The notes under the pieces are model-generated. The model searched no databases. It was not told where the DNA came from and worked only from the letters and a program-made list of their open reading frames with translations. Positions 47,425-58,414 of a DNA stretch of 64,000 nucleotides are shown here, one piece after another (the first letter of the stretch is position 1; each line of letters begins with the position of its first letter). Location: the NCBI GenBank assembly GCA_029964075.1, contig CM057142.1, forward strand, positions 24,802,392 through 24,866,391. Direction: 5' to 3'. Source of the stretch: Patiria pectinifera (Eukaryota > Echinodermata > Asteroidea > Valvatida > Asterinidae). The position numbers and the translations under genes were made by a program.

Positions 47425-47645
47425 TGGTTTTTCACCGTCCCGATTTCGCTAATATCTTTCCCGATTTCGCTTTTAAGATCTCCATCATGATGTTGCAATC
47501 TACCATTCCCCCCTCCCAGCTTGGTCACGCTACCGCTCTTAGCGTCCAACCCACCCATCATCTGTACCCCTCAACCCATCCTCCCAAAAGGTTTGAATCC
47601 GCCAATGCATTCAGAAGGAACATTATGGGAGTGTAATTTAATTTC
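47425..47645 (+). repeat. Direct repeat, second copy at 49735-49890
   Basis: The phrases CGCTCTTAGCGT, CCCATCATC, CCCTCAACCCATCCTCCCAA and AATCCGCCAATGCATTCAGA occur in the same order in both places. No function is evident. Confidence 0.75.
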
Positions 47646-48362
47646 ATTCTCAAAACACATCTTCAAGTTTTCAGGGGCAATATTATATAATAAGGTATTA
47701 TACGGTCTAGTACACTGTGAATCCGTCCATGAGAACCTTCATATTAATCCACGTCATCCTAACATTCTCACATTTCGTCATCTTCCTGCTCGTACTGATG
47801 CTTTATTCCATTCACCAACCCGTCGCTTTCCTAGACTCTGGAATCACTTACCTACTTCAATCCGGGATTCTGCAGTGCTTAATTCACTAAACTCATTTTT
47901 AGCCAGTCTCAAGACACACTTCCATGACCAGCTCACATTATAGCGCAACTTACTTAATTTTAAGTTTAATCTTCGGGCTTCCCTTTATTGTGTTATTTCC
48001 CTGCCATTTGTAATCTTGCTCTTGTGCATTTGTTTGCCTTTTTTGTCCTGTTCATTTGTCATTATGTGCGGATCCGCATGCTTCCGAGCAACAGTGATTA
48101 GATTCGCTTTTGCGGTCCCTGACCCACATAATCGTTTTCTTTGTGATTTTTTGTGTCTTATTGGTTATTGTTCAACTCCCAATTGGGAAGTCCACTCCAG
48201 CTGTCATTTAAAGTGCATGCCCTCAACTTCATGATTTTTTAATAATTTAAATTACATGTTTATACGTTTCTTTTGTTGTGCGTTTTCAACCACTTTTGTG
48301 TAATTTTTGTTTGGTTTTGTATCACTGTTTGTAATTCTTTGTTGAGGTCGAATAAATAATAT
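47646..48362 (+). mobile_element. LINE 3'-end fragment
   Basis: The frame at about 47730-47943 reads RHPNILTFRHLPARTDALFH then RRFPRLWNHLPTSIRDSAVL and LNSFLASLKTHF. This is the usual C-terminal end of CR1/jockey-type LINE proteins (LPxRTDxxxxSF, xxWNxLPxxIR, FxxxLKxH). After the stop comes a T-rich 3' region that ends in AATAAATAATATTAATAAAT, a LINE-like tail. The rest of the element is absent. Confidence 0.8.
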
Positions 48363-48432
48363 TAATAAATACCTTGGAGAGTTGATGGTTTCTGATTGGT
48401 CGAGACTCGATCACGTGGCCGGGCATTAACAT

Positions 48433-48775
48433 TTAAAGCCCGAGTCCATCATTTGTAGCTATCCAAAAAAGTAACCGGCGTAATTATTGTTGAAAAACAT
48501 ACTGGTTGAAAGATAGTAAGGGGACTAAACTCCCTGTGAAATTATCCTTTCTGGCAAGCTCTCATTTTGAAGAAATCAAGGAAAGAAGGCATTTCCAACG
48601 GTGCTTCTTAAGAAGCACTGTAGGAAAATATAAATTAGTTGTTCGTTTTGTTATTCGGCGCAGCGCGCACAAGCATTGGAACGACGCACAGGCGCGCGCG
48701 GTTGCTATAATTCGTCGGATCAGTGCGCGACATCGCGTAAAGCTGCAATTCAAAACAATTCGAAACATGATTTAG
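48433..48775 (+). repeat. Dispersed repeat, full unit 2
   Basis: Close copy of 44012-44345 in the same direction, starting AAAGCCCGAGTCCATCATTT and ending near AACATGATTTAGCAA. Confidence 0.85.
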
Positions 48776-48897
48776 CAATTATTATAATATGGAATTTTGC
48801 GTCGGGGTGATATAAATCAAATTAGGTTTTTGCCCTTCACCGACGTTTTTAAACACTGTATACTCAGTGTGTTACCTCCCGAGTGAAAGTTGGAAAA

Positions 48898-48975
48898 AAA
48901 TCTCTCGGGTGGGACTCGAACCCACGACCTCCTGCTTTCTAGTGCGGATGTCTTACCACTCGACCACCGAGCTAA
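48898..48975 (-). pseudogene. tRNA-like sequence (tRNA-Ser-like pseudogene or SINE head)
   Basis: On the minus strand the text has an A-box-like GTGGTCGAGTGGTAAGAC and a perfect T arm GTGGGTTCGAGTCCCAC (B box), followed by a run of T that could end Pol III transcription. The loop CTAGAAA resembles that of tRNA-Ser(AGA). The anticodon stem (TCCGC...GCAGGA) pairs poorly, the acceptor pairs only in five positions, and there is no long variable arm. So this is a degraded tRNA or a tRNA-derived SINE head and not a working tRNA gene. Confidence 0.7.
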
Positions 48976-49139
48976 CGGGATCGATTAGCCGGTTCGAATC
49001 TGATGTACATAGCAGCGGGTACCGCATAAACTATTATAAGTAATATGTAATGCTCTGCAATACATGCACACACATGTACGTGTAATACGCGTGCTGTACA
49101 ATGTACATACAGTGTGTGCGCATTGTTATACGGCACTCA

Positions 49140-49470
49140 TAGATATGACTTTCATGGAGGGTCACGTGCTGGAGGAAAGATACAACTAATGCGCGAAAAC
49201 GTGACGAACGCAACGCCGTTTACGCGCACAGTGCACCATTATCGCTAACGCGTGGGCGCATCGCGTAAATACTCGGTGCGCATTTCGGGCTTCGCGCGCG
49301 TTGAGCTTGGTCACGTGCTGGAGGAAAGATACATTTAGCTCCATTACTTTACGTTAATTAGTTGCGCGTCCACGAGGGACAACAAAAATGGCGGAGATTT
49401 ATCGCACAGTGAATGGGCGCGTGTGGACGCGCTGCCGCCCTAGTCTTTTTATTCTATATCTATGACGGCA
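49140..49470. mobile_element. Probable MITE with CATAGATAT ends
   Basis: CATAGATATGACTTTC at about 49138 and TATTCTATATCTATGA at about 49455 look like the two ends. The same ends and the phrase GACTAGATCGGC recur at 45660-45695 and 50465-50500. The inside is rich in GCGCG text. No gene. Confidence 0.5.
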
Positions 49471-51037
49471 CTGAAGTGGAACGCGCGCTGAAACGTACCT
49501 TGTCGGGCATCTCGAAAAACGTAAACTAAGTGATGTTCACTACTTTTTTAAGATACCGACTTAAAGCAATTCCGACTTGAGTCAAGTCTAAGTCTACCCC
49601 AAAAGGGTAGCAAAATTCCAAGGAATCAGGGCGCGCGCGGCTATACTACCCGGACGCGTCGCCCCCCGGATGCTTGCACAAAATTTAAAAATTAAAAATG
49701 CGAGTCCAGTTTTCCACGAGATCGAGCCTGGTCACGCCACCGCTCTTAGCGTAAAATTTGGGTCCAATACCCCCGATGCTTTTTCGAAATATGCACAACA
49801 CACACCCATCATCCATACCCCTCAACCCATCCTCCCAAAAGGTTAGAATCCGCCAATGCATTCAGAAGAGACATTATGGGAGTGAAGTTAATGAAATTCA
49901 TCCTTAAAACGCATCTTCAACTTTTATTGGGCAATATTATTGTCATTAAAAGTCATACATATAATGTAATCCAAGTTAATTGTTCTCATCCGAGAACACA
50001 AATCTCTAAAAACCTCCATTGAAATATTTCACAATTTTATTTTTAAAAAATTCAACGGTAATTTATAAATGCAGTTTTTACATTCTACGTTTTCCGTTTT
50101 ATTGTTTAAAACAATATTTGTATACATACTATACACAAATAAGACAAGCGTGACACTTTGTTTGGAATTTTTTTAGCAACGCGCACCAACATTTTGAAAC
50201 GAAAAAAAAGGGGGACAATTGAGCAAAATTCGATGTGGATATCAAGCTTGATAATGCATATTGAATTTTGTTGGAGACCTGAAAACTACTGGTCGAAAAT
50301 GTTACTTTTACGGACAAAAAAATACAAGTTTGTGCACAAACCTACTGGAATTTAGGTGCGCGTAACGCACGTTTTGCCCACGCATACTGCGCGTAGAGCG
50401 TCCATGACGGAACGGGGCATTTTGTGCACACTCTAGGGCGCGTATGCACGCGCTGCCGATGGTCTTTTTATTCTATATCTATGAAAAAGACTAGATCGGC
50501 AGCGCGTCCATACGCGCCCATTCACTGTGCGATGAACGTGCACCATTTTTGTTGTCCTTGTGGACGCGCAATAAATTAACGTTAATTCATAAATACCTCA
50601 GACAGTTTACGCATTCCTGTTGGTCGAGAACCCGTCACATGGTCGGTCTTAAACGGATGATAAAGACATGGCTAGCTGGTCTTAAACGCTTTTCCAGTGT
50701 CACATGAAATTTGGACTCCTATGAAATCCGGTGCCTTTTAACGTTTCATTGGCTGAACGTTCACATTCCTCCCGTATGCATGCGCAATGTACTACCAGTG
50801 AATCAGTATTTCATGGTCCAAAATTCACACTTCACCAGCCCAGCTGCGTTTTGCGCGACATCGCGCAGTACGCGCGACGCGCACGCCAATGTCCCTATTA
50901 GGTAACGAGTTGTGGAGGGGCATTCCACATTATAGTCAGAGGGGTGTTTCGAAAAACATGATGTAATTTGTTGAACAAAATGGTTGGCAACTTCTAGTTT
51001 TTGACATTTTTTTTATTTTGGACCGAAAAGGTATTTA

Positions 51038-51212
51038 TGAATGGGAATAAATGTGTGTTCGGTCGGTATTAAACACTCTGTTTAAGACCGGTTTGAGTCT
51101 GGATGGGCGATAATTACCCTCGGCTTCGCCTCGGGTAATTATCGCCCATCCAGACTCAAACCGGTCTTAAACAGAGTGTGATAATACCTCCCAAACACAC
51201 ATTTATTCCCTA
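51038..51212. repeat. Long hairpin with GGCTTCGCC apex
   Basis: Arms containing AAACACTCTGTTTAAGACCG and CCAGACTCAAACCGG pair over about 80 bp around CTCGGCTTCGCCTCGGG near 51125. Confidence 0.9.
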
Positions 51213-52064
51213 TGTAATGGAGCTAAATGCAGCCTCGACTCATGGGCGCGTGCTTGTTCCTTACACTAAAAGATCGCGCAAGGCATAATGGCGCAGCACG
51301 TGACCTAGGGCGCAGCACGTGACCTAGCTCAACGCGCCTGAAGCTAGAATGCGCTCGGAGTATGTACGCGCTGCGCTCACATTTTTTTTCCATTTCGCTT
51401 TCGATTTCAGTTACGGTAATCATTAAATTTTCTGCAAAATTATAAACCTTTAAACTTTTAAGCCAACTTATTGGCTCAAGTAAAACAATAAATTCCCATC
51501 CAGAAATTGCAGCCTATAAACTAATAACTGGTAATAACTTCGAAACAAGCTTTGTACAGGGTTGACGGAGAAATTTCGGAAAACTCGCTGGCGTATTATT
51601 TTATTTCATGTTAAAAAAAGCTTTTTTTAATGGACAATTAGTCGATTAAATTAGATTCATATTAAAAATTGAGGTAGCCTTCTGCCCCCCCCCCCCGAAC
51701 AAAGATAGGTTCTTCGAATATATTTTCGTGGTATTATGTTACATAAACATAAATTAAATTTTTATTCCATATCTATGGTGGTGTCACTGGTAAACGCAAA
51801 CCATGCATGATTATATTACATGAATAAATGAATAATTGATTAGTTCCACGAGATAGTAAAGGCGCTCGTGGATTAAGCTTCGCCACTCGCACTTGTCTTT
51901 TTTTCGGGCTAGCATCAGGGAAACCCACGTGTCCGAGTGGCCACGCGCGCCTAGTTTGAATATAGGCTATGTTTAACCTGCATCCTTTATAATCCCAAAC
52001 AAAATCGTCGGCTGCACTTGCACACGATACGTCACTTTGTGGTGCGACCGACGAAATGTAGCCC

Positions 52065-54964
52065 TATGCATATGGAACGCCAAAGAGGCATTTAATGTGA
52101 TCACCGAATCGGTGATGCACTTTTGCAATCGGTGATGCATATTCACGATCGGTGATGGACTTCCACGACCGGTGATCAACTTTCACTGGTGATGCATATT
52201 CACGAGCAGTGACGGACTTTTGCAATCGGTGATGGACTTGCACGACCGGTGATGGACTTTCGCGATCTGTGATGGACTTTCGTGATCGGTGATCAACTTT
52301 GCAATCGGTGATGGACTTTTGCGACCGGTCAACTTTGCAATCGGTGATGGACTTTCGCGATCTGTGATGGACTTTCGTGATCGGTGATCGACTTTGCAAT
52401 CGGTGATGGACTTTTGCGACCGGTCAACTTTGCAATCGGTGATGGACTTTCGCGATCGGTTATGGACTTTCTTGATCGGTGATCAACTTTGCGATCGGTG
52501 ATGGACATTTGCGATCGGTCATGATGGACTTTCGTGACCGTGTGACTCAGTTTTGTAATCAGTTGTGTGTTGCGTCTAATCATTTGCATTTATCACACTG
52601 AGTTATCAGTTCCTAGCTCCATGATATCACCATGGCTCTATGATATCACCAACAAGAACTGGAGCAATTTTTTTTTACAAATTGACATCATTTGTAGATT
52701 TTATTAAACTGGTTAATGCATTAATGTGGCCATTGCTAATGTGCAGAGACTTATTTTGTCGGTACATAGGTTACTGTTGTGGTTGTAGTCCTATTCGGAA
52801 TCTTTAAAAAAAAAAATTTTCTTCACATTATTCAATGTTTTCCTTTGAAAACTCCGATGTGTAAGTACCCCCCCCCCCTCAAAAAATAAATAAATAAAAA
52901 GACTATGCACACCGGTGAATCATTATTTGAAAGAATATGTAACCATTCGGGTTAAATAGCGAATGTATTTTCTGTTTGTTTGCAATCCACAATTAAACAA
53001 GCTCGGCCGCAATACTGATGACTCTGGGTACATGTTTAATATTTTTGGGCTACTGAAAAAAAATCCAACAACAGCTGTCAAACAAGCAAGGGCATACATT
53101 ACTTTACCATAAGATCTTGGAATATAAACACAACCACACAGAGTTGTGTGTTCAAATTTTCACGCGTTAAGTGCAATAATTGAGCTCAGTCCTTTCTCTT
53201 TCGTTTTGTTTACAAGGAAATAATGATAAGCCAATAACACAAAGCAACATGTGATTTATTCGCATATAAGAAGGCCAAGCCGGAGTAAACAAAACCCCAA
53301 AACACAACAACGTTTATTTGTATATGTGACGAGTGTATGGGGGGGGGGGTATAAACTTAACGCGGCCGCCCGATAGTCCGAAGGTCCGATAGTCCGAAGG
53401 TTTTTTAGTCCGAATGCACAAAATGGCACCAAGAGTAAAGCTGTAGAGACTTGGGTCACGAAAAAAGTGGCATTTACAGTTATGAAAATATTATCAATAT
53501 CCATATGTAGGCTATTGTTTAACAAGGTCATGACCTCTCGCAAGGTGACCATGCAGAGGTTGAATATGAAATGACCTATATATGAACATTCTCTTTATAG
53601 CATGAACACCTTTCATTCAGACATGAATCGTGAAAAAAAGATGTGGTTTAAAGAAAAAATCTTAGCTATAAACAGGTTAACAAAGGTCATTGACCTCTCA
53701 AATGTCACTATAAAAGGTCCGATATGAATTTTTCCACATCTGATCATTATTTTCATTGTATGAAGACCTATAACATACACTTTGGTCATAGGGAGGTGAA
53801 CTTTTGAAGAACAAAGGTTATGAATAGAGTATGCAAAATTCATTGACCTCAAAATTTCACCAGAAGGCCAATTATGAAATGCCTCCATATCTGAAATTTT
53901 TCTTCATGGCAATTGGCATGAAGAACCAATATGCGAAGTTTCATGCTTTTATCACAATTTGCACATTACTTTAGCATATTGGGGCTATGCCGCACCACTA
54001 AATCGAAAAAAAAATGAATAATAATTTCAAATTTTAAAAATGATAATAATCTAAACTCTTGTAGAAAAACATACCATGAACTATACATTAAACATAATGC
54101 AATTAAAAACTCTGCATCCAGGTTATATTATATAAATTAACGACAATATAGCTTGTAGCGGACGTTGTGAAATATTTTCCTTTTCTTATGTTTTGTCTTC
54201 AATTTGTACCATAATCATCTCTAGGTTTAGAAAATATGTTTTCCCTTATTATTTAGCTTAGACCATGTACAATTTGGTGTAAGATCCCTTGACTTCAGTC
54301 CCCGATCCCTCGACGACCTTCAACACTCTTCCAGGCCTGGGTTGCGGTCCCCATAGCAACCTCTCCCAACTCCAGACCAAACGTGTCCCTAGTGTACTAT
54401 AATTCATCCTGCTATAGGGCACTGTGCATTTGAACACTGTAATTCAGACGCAACACACAACAACCGATTGCAAAACTGATCACACGGTCGCGAAAGTCCA
54501 TCACCGATCGCAAATTTCCATCACCGATCGCAAAGTCCATCACCGATTAAATGCCTCTTTGGCGTTCTTGTTTCGCCAAAGAGGCATTTAATATGTGATA
54601 AACTTTCGCGATCGGCGATACCTTGCAATCGGTGATGGACTTTGCAATCAAAGTTACGATCACTGGTCGTTGATCACCGATCACGAAAGTCGATCCATCA
54701 CCGATTGCAAAGTTGATCACCGGTCGTGCAAGTCCATCACCGATTGCACAAGTACATCACCGATTGCAAAACTCCATCACCGATCGCGAAGTCCTTCACC
54801 GATCAGAAAAGTCCATCACCGCTCGTGGATATGCATCACCAGTGAAAGTTGATCACCGGTCGCAGAAGTCCATCACCGATCGTGAATATGCATCACCGAT
54901 TGCAAAAGTGCATCACCGATTCGATGATCACATTAAATGCCTCTTTGGCGTTCCATATATGCAT
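52065..54964. mobile_element. 2.9-kb foldback element with GATCGGTGATGGACTTT arms
   Basis: TATGCAT flanks both sides (52065-52071 and 54958-54964), a 7-bp duplication. The ends are ATGGAACGCCAAAGAGGCAT and its complement. Each arm is an array of about 20-bp units of the type GATCGGTGATGGACTTTCGC (52100-52560 left, 54480-54920 right, opposite sense). An extra inverted copy of the terminal sequence AAAGAGGCATTTAAT lies at 54545-54595 inside the right arm. The centre is AT-rich and holds a MITE copy near 53515-53998. No transposase. Confidence 0.86.
53515..53998. mobile_element. Partial copy of the TAGTGGAGCGGCATAG MITE
   Basis: The right end GGCTATGCCGCACCACTA and internal text ATGAAATGCCTCCATATCTG match 24538-25542. 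The left end was not located. It lies in the centre of the 2.9-kb foldback element. Confidence 0.65.
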
Positions 54965-55015
54965 GGATTTCTTGTAGATTGGAAACTCATAATGGGGTCT
55001 CATAAATGAACTCAC

Positions 55016-55123
55016 GTGCAATAATCCGCAGGAACCATCCCATACACGTGTAACTTGTCACACACATCCAAAGCGATCATCATTGTGAACCAACCAGTAG
55101 ATAACCAAGACTGGTTTGTTGAA
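55016..55123 (-). CDS. ST6GalNAc-type sialyltransferase, motif S exon
   Basis: A 108-base exon with acceptor ACTTCCCCAG before 55123 and donor GTGAGT after 55016. One base completes a Leu codon from the motif L exon, then the protein reads STNQSWLSTGWFTMMIALDV followed by CDKLHVYGMVPADYC, and two bases (AC) pass to the last exon. SWLSTGWFTM and the Cys before the YGM box are motif S, which binds both donor and acceptor; YGMVPxDYC is specific to the ST6GALNAC3 to 6 group. The phases match both neighbours. No start codon lies in this exon, so a simple ORF scan misses it. Confidence 0.96.
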
Positions 55124-55309
55124 CTGGGGAAGTGAAAGATCACACACCATTATTGTTGGAACACACATGCTTATACTACATACATACATGCAGGCTATAG
55201 AGGAACTATCCTGTTTCAGGGTTGTGTCTGATTAATCTAAACATTATAAAGTGCAATACTGCAATGCAAGCAACTTCGCCTTTGTGGCGTCAAGCAGCAC
55301 GCTATATTT

Positions 55310-55453
55310 AACAGTTGTTGACTGATGTGATGTGGGATATGACGTTTTGAACACCCGAGGGACGCATAGCGCCCGAGGCGAAGCCGAGGGTGCTATGCGT
55401 CCCCGAGGGTGATCAAAACGTCATATCCCACATCACATCAGTCAACAACTGTT
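55310..55453. repeat. Hairpin with CGAGGCGAAGCCGAGG apex, copy 1
   Basis: Arms from AACAGTTGTTGACTGATGTG inward pair almost perfectly with the complement, about 65 bp each side. Two further copies lie at about 56975-57117 and 57525-57667. Confidence 0.93.
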
Positions 55454-55859
55454 TTGTCATACCTCTGTCTTGATGATGTGTTTTACTTGTTTTTCTAAGG
55501 GAAATTAAGGGTGGCAAACTGAAGGAATCTTTCAGTCAAAACGTAAACATAATCTTAATGCCGCTCGTCGCTGGCCGCCAAATTAAAGTAAATATCGTCT
55601 GCAAATGCACTGCTCCCTCACTACTATACATTATATTGTGGAACGTGAAAGTACTGCGGGGTACCAGTGGGTACAAGTATAGTCTGGTTTAAACGCAGTC
55701 CGCGCATAATGGTTTGGACTGTGGGGCGGGGACTAGTCTACACGCATGTGATATCACAATGTGATATACAACGGGAGTGTGCCATGCATATTTATCGCCC
55801 CGTCAGGTGATCGTCCTGGGCCAATGAAAATACAGTATAAAGATAGAGGTATGACAATA
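55454..55859. repeat. 406-bp block, inverted twice downstream
   Basis: The complement of this block occurs at about 56567-56972 and again at about 57117-57522, nearly base for base. It has no coding frame. Confidence 0.92.
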
Positions 55860-56002
55860 TTAGTTATCTTGCGAGCGCGAGTGGAACACGGAATAATGTA
55901 GTGCGTCTGTGTCCCACATGCCACGAGGCCGAAGGCCGAGTGGTATGTGGGACACAGACGCACTACATTTTCCGTGTTCCACGAGCGCGAGCGTGATAAC
56001 GA
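55860..56002. repeat. Hairpin with CGAGGCCGAAGGCCGAG apex, copy 1
   Basis: Arms include GCGAGTGGAACACGGA and GTGCGTCTGTGTCCCACA. A second copy lies at about 56252-56396, together with flanking text that includes TTCAAGCAAACTTGACGC. Confidence 0.92.
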
Positions 56003-56251
56003 ATTTATCTTCAAGCAAACTTGACGCACAGTAAAGTTGGAACACGCATGCTGTGTAACCTGCGCGCAACTTAACTTCTGAATTCACAGTGAATTGTGCA
56101 GCACTAATCGCGTCACGGACGTAGGCTTAGAAAAGCGCAATACGCGGAGTGCGGTATGGACCGTGGTCGTGCGGTATGGTTATATGTAGCACGGCTTGTT
56201 GCCATGGATCGACCAATCACGATCGAGGAATCAAGTTTGCTTGAAGAAAAT

Positions 56252-56396
56252 ATTAGTTATCTTGCGAGCGCGAGTGGAACACGGAATAATGTAGTGCGTC
56301 TGTGTCCCACATACCACGAGGCCGAAGGCCGAGTGGTATATGGGACACAGACGCACTACATTTTCCGTGTTCCACGAGCGCGAGCGCGATAACGAA
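56252..56396. repeat. Hairpin with CGAGGCCGAAGGCCGAG apex, copy 2
   Basis: Close direct copy of 55860-56002. The following 150 bp (AACACGCATGCTGTGTAACC onward) are also repeated. Confidence 0.92.
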
Positions 56397-56568
56397 TTTA
56401 TCTTCAAGCAAACTTGACGCACAGTAAAGTTGGAACACGCATGCTGTGTAACCTACGCGGAACTTTTGAATTCACAGTGAATTGTGCAGCACTAATCGCG
56501 TCACGTAGGCTTAGAATAGCGCAATACGCAGAGTGCGGTATGGACCGTGGCCGTGCGGTATGGTTATT

Positions 56569-57668
56569 TGTCATACCTCTATCTTTATACTGTATTTTCA
56601 TTGGCCCAGGACGATCACCTGACGGGGCGATAAATATGCATGGCACACTCCCGTTGTATATCACATTGTGATATCACATGCGTGTAGACTAGTCCCCGCC
56701 CCACAGTCCAAACCATTATGCGCGGACTGCGTTTAAACCAGACTATACTTGTACCCACTGGTACCCCGCAGTACTTTCACGTTCCACAATATAATGTATA
56801 GTAGTGAGGGAGCAGTGCATTTGCAGACGATATTTACTTTAATTTGGCGGCCAGCGACGAGCGGCATTAAGATTATGTTTACGTTTTGACTGAAAGATTC
56901 CTTCAGTTTGCCACCCTTAATTTCCCTTAGAAAAACAAGTAAAACACATCATCAAGACAGAGGTATGACAAAACAGTTGTTGACTGATGTGATGTGGGAT
57001 ATGACGTTTTGATCACCCTCGGGGACGCATAGCACCCTCGGCTTCGCCTCGGGCGCTATGCGTCCCTCGGGTGTTCAAAACGTCATATCCCACATCACAT
57101 CAGTCAACAACTGTTAATTGTCATACCTCTATCTTTATACTGTATTTTCATTGGCCCAGGACGATCACCTGACGGGGCGATAAATATGCATGGCACACTC
57201 CCGTTGTATATCACATTGTGATATCACATGCGTGTAGACTAGTCCCCGCCCCACAGTCCAAACCATTATGCGCGGACTGCGTTTAAACCAGACTATACTT
57301 GTACCCACTGGTACCCCGCAGTACTTTCACGTTCCACAATATAATGTATAGTAGTGAGGGAGCAGTGCATTTGCAGACGATATTTACTTTAATTTGGCGG
57401 CCAGCGACGAGCGGCATTAAGATTATGTTTACGTTTTGACTGAAAGATTCCTTCAGTTTGCCACCCTTAATTTCCCTTAGAAAAACAAGTAAAACACATC
57501 ATCAAGACAGAGGTATGACAAAACAGTTGTTGACTGATGTGATGTGGGATATGACGTTTTGATCACCCTCGGGGACGCATAGCACCCTCGGCTTCGCCTC
57601 GGGCGCTATGCGTCCCTCGGGTGTTCAAAACGTCATATCCCACATCACATCAGTCAACAACTGTTAAA
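56569..57668. repeat. Tandem duplication of a 550-bp unit
   Basis: Two direct copies (56569-57118 and 57119-57668) that I read as identical or nearly so. Each holds the 406-bp block plus the CGAGGCGAAGCCGAGG hairpin in the orientation opposite to 55310-55859. Confidence 0.93.
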
Positions 57669-58171
57669 TGTAGCACGGCTTGTTGCCATGGATCGACCAA
57701 TCAGGATCGAGGAATCAAGTTTGCTTGAAGATAAAGCTGCTTACTCGCCCTGTATCGGAAAATAATCTTGTATGATAATAATGAGGTGGAAGAGCCTGAT
57801 GCTTTGACAATTAAAACCATAATTCTCTCTTGAATGTGGTGTCATGGATATTTGCCTGAAGCAATTCCTTAAGACATTGGCTCGCAATACAAATGAGTTT
57901 TCAATATTTCAAAGGTAAAACCGCACAACTCCAGCCTATTACACCAAAATTGATGAAGTTATCGAACCAAATCCACTTAGTCTTATAACATTAATAGATT
58001 AAAATATATGAAAAGCTAGTTGCCTTCCACATGCACAGGGTCTATGATAGACTTGATGACAAGTCGTTAGATCGTTAGTCGTATTTTCCCGTGAACTTCA
58101 GTCGAACTCCATCGGCGCGGCTGGTGGTATAAGACTAGTGCCGGTATACGTAATCGGCCGGGTTGCGACAA

Positions 58172-58414
58172 TAGGGAGGTTTCGCAAGCGAACGGATACG
58201 CTTACACTTACGCTTAGCTATCCGTATCCGTTTTTTACTTACGTGTAGCGAGCGAGATATGCGTGTCGTCTGCACGTTTAGCGGATAGTGAGTGGCGTAT
58301 GACGTCATACGTGCAGACGACACGCATATCTCGCTCGCTACACGTAAGTAAAAAACGGATACGGATAGCTAAACGTAAGTGTAAGCGTATCCGTTCGCTT
58401 GCGAAACCTCCCTA
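58172..58414. repeat. Palindrome with 106-bp arms
   Basis: The left arm from TAGGGAGGTTTCGCAAGCG to CGTCTGCACG pairs with the right arm ending CGAAACCTCCCTA, with about one mismatch, around a 32-bp loop. It has no coding frame. Confidence 0.93.

Noticed and set aside
48898-48975. Functional tRNA gene
   Set aside because: The anticodon stem does not pair and the acceptor stem is poor.
52100-52560. CRISPR-like look of GATCGGTGATGGACTTT repeats
   Set aside because: Same reasons: no unique spacers, inverted partner array at 54480-54920, transposon ends and target duplication.
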